A DNA stretch of 35,329 bases from an uncultured Pseudomonadota bacterium (GTDB lineage Bacteria > Myxococcota_A > UBA796 > SXON01). The stretch lies in NCBI GenBank assembly GCA_903875225.1, contig CAIQVJ010000056.1, positions 1 through 35,329 of the forward strand, written 5' to 3'. The number at the start of each line of letters is the position of its first letter. The stretch's first letter is position 1. Under the pieces are notes generated by a model. It saw only the letters and a list, made by a program, of their open reading frames with translations. It made no database searches and was not told where the DNA came from. Shown in pieces: positions 23,631-31,358 of this stretch. The translations under genes were made by a program, and so were the position numbers.

Positions 23631-24734
23631 TCAGGGGACGATGCGGCTCCCCGAGAGCTGCAGGTCCATCGTGAGGTCCGAGCTTGTGGCCGTGTACTGG
23701 TGGATCTCCACGGCGACGACGTTGTGGCCCTCCACCAGTGGGAAGGCGTCCAGGGTGTAGCTGAAGAACCCCGTCTCCGAGGTCGTCGCCGCGCTTGCGA
23801 GGGTGGTCGGCAGGATCTCGCCGTCGGGCATGTCGTCGCGCAGGACCTCGATGCCGTTCACGTAGACCACGGCGCCGTCGTCGCGCATGATGCCCAACGT
23901 CATGCTGTCCATCGTGTCGGCGCCTGCCACCTCGAACCCGAGGCGAAACCAGCTGGTGACCCACTTGTTGTTCGGGTCGTCGCCATAGGGGATCATGGTG
24001 GCCTGGGCATCGCCGTAGCCGAGCGGGGCGGGACCCTCGAGCCAGGCGCTGTCGTCGAACGTGGGAGCGATCCAGGCAGGGTCGACATCGGGGCCGGTCC
24101 AGTACTTCCACACGCTCCCCGGGGCGACCAGGGGCAGCGTCTCGTAGACGACGGGCTCGTTGGAGTAGCCCGGCGTCCCGTGGAACTGGAAGCCGAGGCA
24201 GTCGGCGTCGGTGCAGCAGTCCGTTACCCGTGCGATCGAGAAGTCGGGCTGGACCGAGCCGTAGGTGACGAGCGTGCCCTGGCCCTCGGGGTTGTACAGC
24301 CCCACGGAGCCGCCCTCCGCGGCGAGCGCGAACCCGAGGTGGTCTGGCCCTGGGGTGGCGTCCCCCGCCGCCCAGAGCAACAGGAATTCACCGCGACCGA
24401 CCGTCAGGCCGTCCAGCGCCTGCTTGTCGGGCTCCGTCGGGTCATCGCTCATCGTCCAGCCCGTCAGGTCGATGGCCTCGTCGCCGGGGTTGTGCAGTTC
24501 GATCCAGTCGAGGGCGGCTCCCGTCCCATCGTGGGCCGAGGCGACGTTCTCCGGCATGAACTCGTTGATGCACAGCGGCAGGGGTTCGGGGGGCGCCGTG
24601 TCGGATGTGTCGCTCGTGTCGACTGTGTCGCCGGTGTCGGACGCTGTGTCCGTGTCGGTCCCGGAGTCCACGCCGGTGTGCACGCTGCTGCCGCTGTCGA
24701 AGGGCTGGCTGCAGGCCAGGAGGAGGACGATCAT
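23631..24734 (-). CDS. LTD plus jelly-roll lipoprotein
   Basis: A 367-residue protein beginning MIVLLLAC, an eight-residue lipoprotein signal. No in-frame start exists upstream before a stop, so this short signal is well supported. The ATG overlaps the stop of the CotH gene (ATGA). A linker of Asp, Ser and Thr (VDTSDTSDTAP) leads to a lamin-tail domain (about 50-165: LCINEFMPENVAS, DWIELHNPGDEAIDLTGWTM). A jelly-roll follows (about 225-360: PAWIAPTFDDSAWLEGPAPLGYG, DDGAVVYVNGIEVLRDD, EGHNVVAVEIHQ). The same two domains, in the same order, form the N-terminal part of the large CotH lipoprotein at 2218-5331. The protein is likely an adhesin-like or ligand-binding partner of the CotH lipoprotein encoded just upstream. 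Confidence 0.85.
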   Translation of the reverse strand: MIVLLLACSQPFDSGSSVHTGVDSGTDTDTASDTGDTVDTSDTSDTAPPEPLPLCINEFMPENVASAHDGTGAALDWIELHNPGDEAIDLTGWTMSDDPTEPDKQALDGLTVGRGEFLLLWAAGDATPGPDHLGFALAAEGGSVGLYNPEGQGTLVTYGSVQPDFSIARVTDCCTDADCLGFQFHGTPGYSNEPVVYETLPLVAPGSVWKYWTGPDVDPAWIAPTFDDSAWLEGPAPLGYGDAQATMIPYGDDPNNKWVTSWFRLGFEVAGADTMDSMTLGIMRDDGAVVYVNGIEVLRDDMPDGEILPTTLASAATTSETGFFSYTLDAFPLVEGHNVVAVEIHQYTATSSDLTMDLQLSGSRIVP

Positions 24735-26017
24735 TGCAGCCCCCAGGTCGCCTTGAGCTCGTCGGGCTCAGTCGCGATCCAGGAGCGCGCTGCGGCCTGG
24801 TAGGAGAGCACCGAGTCGATGCCGCACTCCCGCCGCGGGTCGGTCGCGGCGTCGTTCGCGATCCGGGCCTGCATGCCGTCGAACCACGCCTGGAGCGCGG
24901 CCACGTCGTAGTTCGCGAGCACCACCCGGATGGCGTTCTTGTGTTCGCTCGAGCACCGCGTATTCTGGAAGCAGGATCCAGCCAGCACGCCGTTCGGTGA
25001 GGTCCAGCGGAAGCCCCACTCGTAGTCGTGCAGGAACCCGTAGTCGAAGTCCCACGGGATGAGCGTCATCCGTCCGGCATCGGCAGGATCGAAGTAGAAC
25101 CTGTAATTGTTGGTGTTGAGCGCATACCCGTCGTTGTGGCCGACCAGCTCCTCCACCACGAGGTAGGTCTCCACCTGCCGCAGGTCGACCAGCGTCGCGA
25201 GCGCGTCGTACCAGTCCTCGGGCTCGGCGATGTTCGCGATGGCGCTCACCACGGCGTAGACATCCGTGTTCCCGACGTCCGTGCCCTCCTCGAGCTGGAA
25301 GAGGTCCTCGGTCAGCGTGGTGAAGTCGAGCAGGGTGTAGCTGTGGTCCTCGTAGTACACGTACTTGCCGTCGTACAGGTTGCCGGTCGTGTCGGTGTAG
25401 TTCCGCTTGATGAACCGGTCGTCGGGCGTCTCGACCACCACGTAGAGCCCGTAGTCGGCGCCGTTCACGCTCACGCGGGCGAAGCCGGTGCGCGGGGCGG
25501 CGATGCCCGCGTCGTGGAAGATCCGGTAGGCGAGCGGCTCCCGCAGGTACCCACAGTCCACCACCTCGTTGTTCAGCGAGATCTCCTCGAGACCGTAGTA
25601 CCGCTGGTCCACGTTGGTGTAGTTCACGTCGATCGCGAACTTCGGCTTTCCGTCGAGCGTGCGGAACGAGCCGATCTTGCCGCGCAGGCGTACGCCCACG
25701 CCGGTCAGCACCACGCCATCGATCGTGACGTCGCCCAGCGTCTTGTCGTACGGCGAGAGGCCGAGCGCGGAGATCCCCTCGGGGGGGAGCGTGATCGCGA
25801 CCGTGTGCACCGTGTCGGTGGAGAAGAACGCGTCGTCCAGACCGGCGTCCGGCTGGTCCCCGACCGAGTCCACGTCCACCGGGGGTTCGTCGGTGTCCAC
25901 CGGGACGGAGTCCAGGGGTGAACCCGTGTCCGGGGGCGGCGTGACGGTCCCGGTGTCCGGTTCGGGTGGGCGGACACATCCGGCGAACACGAGCGCGAGG
26001 GGAAGGAATCCGGACAT
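24731..26017 (-). CDS. CotH-like lipoprotein
   Basis: A 428-residue protein, signal MSGFLPLALVFAGC (lipobox FAGC, Cys 14), with AGGTGG just upstream of the ATG. After a Pro/Asp/Thr linker, the CotH domain spans about 75-410: GVRLRGKIGSFRTLDGKPKF, FAIDVNYT, ADYGLYVVVETPDDRF and the canonical metal-binding motif IPWDFDYGFL. CotH proteins in Bacillus spores and some other bacteria are atypical protein kinases. Here the location would be the outer envelope, so the phosphate donor and target are unknown. Cysteines near the C-terminus (CFQNTRC, REC) could form disulphides. It is translationally coupled to the LTD/jelly-roll lipoprotein. It diverges from the second GT-C gene across 148 bp, in which no clear promoter was found. 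Confidence 0.85.
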   Translation of the reverse strand: MSGFLPLALVFAGCVRPPEPDTGTVTPPPDTGSPLDSVPVDTDEPPVDVDSVGDQPDAGLDDAFFSTDTVHTVAITLPPEGISALGLSPYDKTLGDVTIDGVVLTGVGVRLRGKIGSFRTLDGKPKFAIDVNYTNVDQRYYGLEEISLNNEVVDCGYLREPLAYRIFHDAGIAAPRTGFARVSVNGADYGLYVVVETPDDRFIKRNYTDTTGNLYDGKYVYYEDHSYTLLDFTTLTEDLFQLEEGTDVGNTDVYAVVSAIANIAEPEDWYDALATLVDLRQVETYLVVEELVGHNDGYALNTNNYRFYFDPADAGRMTLIPWDFDYGFLHDYEWGFRWTSPNGVLAGSCFQNTRCSSEHKNAIRVVLANYDVAALQAWFDGMQARIANDAATDPRRECGIDSVLSYQAAARSWIATEPDELKATWGLQ

Positions 26018-26165
26018 TCCGCCACCTATCCGGGAGGACGGGGGAGGGGCGGCGCCGAGCCGCCTGCAGCGGGACCCGATAGTCCGCGCAGGATGACCCG
26101 AAGCTCCAGACTCCGGACCGCGACGATGTTTTGTGGGCCCTCGTGGGCCTGGAGGCAGGCCGGGC

Positions 26166-27983
26166 ATGGCGGGTGACGACGCCCGCCGGCCGCCTCCCTG
26201 GGGAGGCCTGGACTGGCTCCAGGTGGCCGTCCTGGCCGCCGGCGCGGTGGTCTACGGGCGCTTCCTGACCACGCTGTACGCGGTCATGCCGCCGCTGGGC
26301 GACGCTGCGGGGCACGCTGTCGCCGCTGTGATGATGTCGGAGCGCTTGTCGCTCAGGTGGTCGCAGATCGCGGAGTCGCTCATCTTCGCGGGGTCGTCCT
26401 ACCCGCCGCTGCTCTACATCCTGAGCGCGCTGCTCTCCGTCGGGCCGCCGACTGCCGAAGGGCTTCCCCGGGCGGTCCACGCCGTGGTCATCGGCTCGCT
26501 GCTCCTGGGCTGGCCGCTGGTCCGGCTCCGCTGGGGGAGGGCCTCTGCGTGGATCTGGACGCTGCTCCAGGCGCTCTCGCCGTGGGTGATCGGCTACGCG
26601 GGGCACTACCTGCTCGACCTGCCGCTCGCGGCCACGGTGGGGTTGGGTTTTGTGGCGCTCCTGCAGGCGCGCGACTTCGACCGCATCGGGCCGGGGCTGC
26701 TGCTGGCGTTCGTGGCGTCCGCGGGGATGATGTTGAAGTGGGCCTGGCTCCTGTTCCTGGGCCCGCCGCTGGCCCTCTGCGCGGGGATCGCGCTCTGGCG
26801 GGCGGGCGGGAGCCTGCGGGAGCGCCTTCCCTCCTGGTCGATCGTGGCGCTCCTCGGTGTCGGTGGCGTCGGCGCGGTCTGGTGGGCCGCCCACTACGGC
26901 CCGCCCCCGGCCGCGTTCACCTCACCGCTCACGCTTGCATACTGCCAGGTCTGGTGGGGATGCCAGATCCCGGCCTGGATCCTGCTCGTCCTCGCGGTGC
27001 TGGTGCCGGCGCTGCGAACCACCCGTGGACTCCTCGCCGCGGGGGCCGGTGTGCTCGCCCTCGCTGCGCCCTGGTACCTGATGGCCCAGCGGGAGCTGTG
27101 GGACCGCTATGGGGTGGAGGTCGGGTTCCTCTCGGAACGCAGGGAGCCGCTCGCCCAGTTCATCGTGACGAACTTCAGGGTGTTCGGCAGCTTCTTCCCG
27201 TTCCTCGATGTGATCCTGGTGGTCCTGCTGCTCAGCCTCCCGTGGGTGGGCCGGAGGGTGCGGTTCGACGTCGTCCTCGCCCTGCTCGGCATGGTCGCGG
27301 GGTTCTCCGTGATCACGCTCACGCTGCCCTACGATCCTCGCTACCTGTTGCCGATGCTGGGCCTCATGGCGGGGGCCGTCGCGGCTGTCGTCTCCGTGCT
27401 GCCAGCCGCCGTGCGCTGGGTCGTGGCGGGCGTGGTGCTGGTCGCGGGCGTCGCGGTGGCGCGCCCGCAGGGGCTTCCGGAGACGGGGGGCGACGTGCGA
27501 CCGGAGGTCGAGCAGCGGGTGAGCAACCCGGACGTCACCTGGACCGTGGCGTTCCTCGGCAGGTCCCTCGAGGTGACACGCGTGCCCCCGGTGGTCGACT
27601 TCGGAGGGTTCTACGATGCGATCCACGCCATCGGCGCAGGCTGCCAGGGGCGCTGCGAGGTGATCGTGAACTCGCGCGAGGACGCGTGGGCCCAGGGGCG
27701 CACCTTCGAGGCTGCGGGACGGCTCGCGGGCATCCAGGGAGCGGATTGGGAGCCGCTGCCGCGGGGGAACGACCCGCACCTGCCCAGCCGGGAGAAGGCG
27801 GCTTCTGGACTGCAGTCCCTGCTGGTCATCCAGCCCTGCTCGCGCAGCCCCGGGCAGAACTCCGACGCCGCCGTGATGCGGACCCAGGCGGAGCAGTTGA
27901 CTGGGACCCACGCGGTGACCGTGGGCGCCTACCCGATGCCGCTGGGGTGCGAGATGTACGTGGACCGGCTCGTGTTCGAGTAG
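26166..27983 (+). CDS. GT-C-type membrane glycosyltransferase-like protein
   Basis: A 605-residue protein. The ATG at 26166 has GGAGG 10 nt upstream; an in-frame GTG at 26133 lacks one. After a short basic N-terminus there are about eleven membrane helices to residue 435. PPLGDAAGH (Asp45) in the first outer loop and YDPRYLLPMLGL near 390 match the layout of PMT/ArnT-like GT-C enzymes, which use polyprenyl-phosphate sugars. A soluble tail of about 170 residues (FYDAIHAIGAGCQGRCEVIV, LVIQPCSRSPG) is probably periplasmic. The sugar and acceptor cannot be told from sequence. Envelope lipoproteins or a polysaccharide are reasonable guesses given the neighbours. Its stop is 1 bp from the stop of the convergent peptidase gene. 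Confidence 0.78.
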   Translation: MAGDDARRPPPWGGLDWLQVAVLAAGAVVYGRFLTTLYAVMPPLGDAAGHAVAAVMMSERLSLRWSQIAESLIFAGSSYPPLLYILSALLSVGPPTAEGLPRAVHAVVIGSLLLGWPLVRLRWGRASAWIWTLLQALSPWVIGYAGHYLLDLPLAATVGLGFVALLQARDFDRIGPGLLLAFVASAGMMLKWAWLLFLGPPLALCAGIALWRAGGSLRERLPSWSIVALLGVGGVGAVWWAAHYGPPPAAFTSPLTLAYCQVWWGCQIPAWILLVLAVLVPALRTTRGLLAAGAGVLALAAPWYLMAQRELWDRYGVEVGFLSERREPLAQFIVTNFRVFGSFFPFLDVILVVLLLSLPWVGRRVRFDVVLALLGMVAGFSVITLTLPYDPRYLLPMLGLMAGAVAAVVSVLPAAVRWVVAGVVLVAGVAVARPQGLPETGGDVRPEVEQRVSNPDVTWTVAFLGRSLEVTRVPPVVDFGGFYDAIHAIGAGCQGRCEVIVNSREDAWAQGRTFEAAGRLAGIQGADWEPLPRGNDPHLPSREKAASGLQSLLVIQPCSRSPGQNSDAAVMRTQAEQLTGTHAVTVGAYPMPLGCEMYVDRLVFE

Positions 27984-27984
27984 C

Positions 27985-29850
27985 CTACTTCGCCTTCGCA
28001 GCCTTTGCAGCCTTCGCGTTCTCCTTCTCGAGCCACACCTGCAGGGGGGCGAAGTACGCCACCATGGCCCGGGTGGAGAGCTCCTCCCCCGTCGCGTCCT
28101 TCAGGACCTCGCGCCAATCCTCGGTCGCCCCCTTCTCGAGGATGGACTTGAGGAAGTCGCCGACCTGCTTGTTTCCGTAGTAGTTGCAGGTGTGCGGGTC
28201 CTGGTGCAGGATCTTCACCGCGATGTGCTCGTGCAGCTGGTACTTGATCACGGTGGCGAGCGCGTAGTCGTAGTAGGCAGCCGGGTCGTCGTTGATGTGG
28301 GTCTTCGTGCAGGCGTCGCACAGGGTCGGGTCGGTGAGCCTGGCCTTGTCCGGCACACCGACTCCCTGGTACTGCTCGGCCATGGCCCACCACCGGGCCT
28401 GCCACTGGTCGGGGGGCAGGTCCTTCTCGTACAGTTCGTACTCGAAGTGGCTCATCGTGCCGGCCGACCAGGGGATGAACGCCACGGTCTTCTCCAGCGC
28501 GTCCACGAGCATCGCCTGGGTCGGATTGATCTTCACGTTCTTCGGGAGGATGCCCACCTGGGTGAGGTACGGGATCTGGCCCGCAGCCAGCGCGATCAGC
28601 TCGCCGATGCCCTCGTGGAAGGCCCGGTTTGCGCCTTCCCGGAGCACCGGGGGTACGCCCTCCCTGCTGTAGCTCTTGTAGTAGAAGATGTGCCCCAGCT
28701 CGTGGTGGGCGGTGAAGAACCACTCGCTGTCCGCCTGCACGCTCATCAGTGAGCGCACGTCGTCGCCGAGGTCGACGTGCCAGGCGCTGGCGTGGGCGTT
28801 CCTCAGGCGCGTGGGCTGACCATCCGCCCCCAGCGGCGCGGGGTACAGGTCCGACTTCTGCCAGAAGCTCGACGGCAATGGGGAAAAACCCATGGACACG
28901 TAGAACGACTCGGCGGTCTTGACGATCCACTCGGGGTCCCTGCCCTTGAAGTAGGGGTCGAGGTCCGCGCCGTCCACCAGGCCGTCCCACTCCTGCGCCC
29001 ACCGGTTGGGGTACCAGTGCGCGGGCATCGGCCCCGCGGGCAGCGGCTGGCCGTACCGGCTGGCGAGCTTGCGGTTCGCCCAGGTGGAGAGCTCCTTGTA
29101 CAACGGCGCCATGTCCGTCGTCATGCCGTCCAGGAGCGCCATCATCTCGGGCACGGTCATGCCGTAGTCGGCGACCATCAGCCCGAAGAAGCTGGAGTAG
29201 CCCATCTCGCGGGCCACCTGGTTGCGGAGCTTCTGGAGCTGGACGAGCCCGGGCTTGAGCGGGACGCCGATCTCCTTGGAGGCGTTCCAGACGACCAGCC
29301 TCCGGTCGATGTCGGTCTCGGTGGCCAGCGCGTCGACCACATCGTTCGCGACGCGGGGCTCGGGACACGTGCCATCCGGGTTCCGCGCCGTGTAGCAGAA
29401 CACGAAGCCGTCCATCACGGCCGACTGGTGGGACTCGGCGGCGACCCGGGCGTTCACGACATCGGGGATGGTGCCCGGGTTCGCGCCGGCGGCGAGGAGG
29501 ATCCGCTGGAGCTGCATGACCTGGAGCGGCTCCAACTGGTCCTTCTTCGCGAGCAGGGCGCGGGTCTCGTTGATCACCTCGGGCGCCCCCACGAATGCGG
29601 CGTAGACTTGATCGGCGCCGGTTCGGGCGGCCTCGTGGGCCTCGTTGACGTCGGTCGAGGATGCCCAGGCGGCCTCGGCATCGACCGTGTACAGGCGCTG
29701 GTAGACCGAGTTGTACACGCGCAGGAACTGTTCGGCTTCGGCGCGAGCCGGAGCGTTGTCCTGGTCCTGGGCTCGCGCCGGGGCGACGAAGGGGGCCGCC
29801 GAGAGGGCGAGCAGGCAGAGGGCCGAGGCGGACAGGGTGGAGCGGTTCAT
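27985..29850 (-). CDS. M2 (angiotensin-converting-enzyme family) metallopeptidase
   Basis: A 621-residue protein with a Sec signal (MNRSTLSASALCLLALSAAP, cleavage probably after ARA). Family M2 features are complete: zinc motif HELGH at 383-387 (FFTAHHELGHIFYYKSY) and EGANRAFHEGIGE with Glu413 as third ligand, close in position and spacing to the ACE site. It also has the helical N-terminal part with REMGYSSFFGLMVADYG. M2 enzymes are dipeptidyl carboxypeptidases acting on short peptides in the periplasm or outside the cell. The length is normal for a single-domain bacterial member. The C-terminus ends in a lysine/alanine tail (AKAAKAAKAK) that is probably dispensable. It lies 88 bp downstream of the alpha/beta hydrolase gene, so the two may share a transcript. 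Confidence 0.92.
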   Translation of the reverse strand: MNRSTLSASALCLLALSAAPFVAPARAQDQDNAPARAEAEQFLRVYNSVYQRLYTVDAEAAWASSTDVNEAHEAARTGADQVYAAFVGAPEVINETRALLAKKDQLEPLQVMQLQRILLAAGANPGTIPDVVNARVAAESHQSAVMDGFVFCYTARNPDGTCPEPRVANDVVDALATETDIDRRLVVWNASKEIGVPLKPGLVQLQKLRNQVAREMGYSSFFGLMVADYGMTVPEMMALLDGMTTDMAPLYKELSTWANRKLASRYGQPLPAGPMPAHWYPNRWAQEWDGLVDGADLDPYFKGRDPEWIVKTAESFYVSMGFSPLPSSFWQKSDLYPAPLGADGQPTRLRNAHASAWHVDLGDDVRSLMSVQADSEWFFTAHHELGHIFYYKSYSREGVPPVLREGANRAFHEGIGELIALAAGQIPYLTQVGILPKNVKINPTQAMLVDALEKTVAFIPWSAGTMSHFEYELYEKDLPPDQWQARWWAMAEQYQGVGVPDKARLTDPTLCDACTKTHINDDPAAYYDYALATVIKYQLHEHIAVKILHQDPHTCNYYGNKQVGDFLKSILEKGATEDWREVLKDATGEELSTRAMVAYFAPLQVWLEKENAKAAKAAKAK

Positions 29851-29938
29851 CGCCGGGGTTTAGCGGTTCCCGGGTCGGCAGGCGAGGGGAGCTGACGAGG
29901 AGCCGGGCAGGGCTCGAGCCCCCGGTGGCGCCCCGCGG

Positions 29939-30838
29939 CTACCAGGAGATCGTGCCGGCTGCCCGATCCGCAGCGGCCTGCGCGCCGTCCTGCATCCAGG
30001 CGTCTGCATCGCCATGGAGCTGGTGCACGGCCCAGGCCACCGCGTAGGCCTGGATGCGGTCCTGGCGCGCGGCGTCGTTCGCCCCGCACACCATCGTGCA
30101 CAGGGAGTCCGTGTCGCTCTCGAAGTCGCAGTGGGTGGCGTCGGTCACGGAGAGGAGCCAGCTCTGCCCGGCGAGCAGGGCGGCCCAGGCGGTGCCGTTC
30201 CCGTCGCTGTTGCAGGCTGACGGATCGCCGGCGAGCAGGAGGGTCGGGGCGGAGACGGAGCCCGCGTACGAGGCTCCGGTGTCGCTCACGTCCACGGCAT
30301 CGAGGCCGATCAGCGCGTCTGCAGGGGTCTCCGCCGCGGCGATCAGGCTGGCGAGCCCGCCAGCGGAGTGTCCCATCAGCGCGAGCTTGCCGTCCGTGGC
30401 GGCCCCGTAGGCGGTCCGGAGCGCGGGGACGAGGTCGTTGGCGACGTACTCGCCGTTCTGCACGTGGTCCGAGAGCGTGGGGAGCTGCGGGGTCGCGACC
30501 ACGAACCCCCACGATGCGAGGCGCGTGGCGGTCCCCACATGGTTGGAGGGCCCGCGCGCGAAGCCGTGGCTCACCACGGCGAGCGAGGTCGACTCCGCCG
30601 GGCTGTTCGGGACGTAGACGGTGACGTCTGTTCCATCGACGGAGAGCGTGGTGGTCGAGACCGTCCAGGGCCCGGTGGCGCCGGTGTAGGTGTCTGCGTC
30701 GGAGTCCGTGTCGGTGTCGGAGTCCGCATCGGTGTCGGTGTCGGTGTCCGCGTCGGTGTCGGCGTCGGCGTCGGATGAGGAGTCGTCGGGGCTCTTGCTG
30801 GGGGTGCAAGCGATGAGCAGGAGGAGGGCGAGGGTCAT
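29939..30838 (-). CDS. Alpha/beta-hydrolase lipoprotein
   Basis: A 299-residue protein from the ATG at 30838 (AGGTG about 7 nt upstream), beginning MTLALLLLIAC, a short lipoprotein signal with Cys 11. Residues about 18-45 are an almost pure Asp/Thr/Ser/Ala linker. The rest is an alpha/beta hydrolase of the dienelactone-hydrolase/chlorophyllase/PETase-like group. GHSAGG carries the nucleophile Ser158, AGDPSACN offers Asp205, and DATHCDF offers His236. SHGFARGP near residue 90 fits the oxyanion-hole loop. Substrates in this group are esters, so a surface esterase is likely. Several cysteines (CNSD, HCDF, CTMVC) suggest disulphides. The direction fits co-expression with the M2 peptidase downstream. 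Confidence 0.85.
   Translation of the reverse strand: MTLALLLLIACTPSKSPDDSSSDADADTDADTDTDTDADSDTDTDSDADTYTGATGPWTVSTTTLSVDGTDVTVYVPNSPAESTSLAVVSHGFARGPSNHVGTATRLASWGFVVATPQLPTLSDHVQNGEYVANDLVPALRTAYGAATDGKLALMGHSAGGLASLIAAAETPADALIGLDAVDVSDTGASYAGSVSAPTLLLAGDPSACNSDGNGTAWAALLAGQSWLLSVTDATHCDFESDTDSLCTMVCGANDAARQDRIQAYAVAWAVHQLHGDADAWMQDGAQAAADRAAGTISW
30691..30780 (-). repeat. Hexanucleotide repeat coding an Asp-rich linker
   Basis: A 6-bp period (GTCGGN variants on the plus strand) encodes alternating Asp with Thr, Ser or Ala in the hydrolase linker. Such tracts expand and contract by slippage in whole codon pairs, so linker length may vary between strains. A similar but shorter tract encodes the linker of the LTD lipoprotein near 24600-24670. 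Confidence 0.6.
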
Positions 30839-30967
30839 GGTGGGCACCTGGGTGCGTGAGCCTACCCTGGGGGATGGCCCGCTGTCTCGGGCACCGGGGG
30901 GATCCTGCATGCGGACGGGGGTAACCATCGCAGGATAGGTCCTGGCCAAACCACCCTACGGAACGCC

Positions 30968-31327
30968 ATGAAGCTCCTGCACGACCGTCCGCGCATGCTC
31001 CTGATCGCCGGTCTGGTGCTGATGGTCGTCGGCGCCCTCGATCCCCTGGAGGGCTCTGTCGTCCTCCTCGTTGGCAGCGGTCTGGCGGCCCTCGGCGGGT
31101 TCCTGGGCCGGAGCGCGAGGTGGCGGCTGCAGGGCTGGGCGTGCGGTCTCATCGCTGTGGGCGTGGCGGCCTTGTTCGGGATGAGCGCCCTCGGGGGGCT
31201 GGGCGAGGGTACCGGCCGCTCGATGTGGTGGGCGCTGATCCTCCTGCCGTACCCGATCGGGTGGGTCCTCGGGCTCGTGGGCGCCGTCCTGGCGCTGCGA
31301 GCGCCCCGGCCCAGCACGCCGGGCTGA
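30968..31327 (+). CDS. Small four-helix membrane protein
   Basis: A 119-residue protein starting MKLLHDRPRMLLIAGLVLMV. Four hydrophobic segments are visible (about 10-26, 28-46, 55-75 and 88-110), with basic residues in the short N-terminus and the second loop (GRSARWRLQG). I recognise no family and no catalytic residues. It is a lone rightward gene between two leftward units: 129 bp divergent from the hydrolase gene, and convergent, 31 bp apart, with the protease gene. That 31-bp gap contains a short GGCCC/GGGCC dyad that might serve as a weak two-way terminator. Confidence 0.65.
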   Translation: MKLLHDRPRMLLIAGLVLMVVGALDPLEGSVVLLVGSGLAALGGFLGRSARWRLQGWACGLIAVGVAALFGMSALGGLGEGTGRSMWWALILLPYPIGWVLGLVGAVLALRAPRPSTPG

Positions 31328-31358
31328 CCGGCCCCAGGACGTTCCCGGGCCCGCCCCC

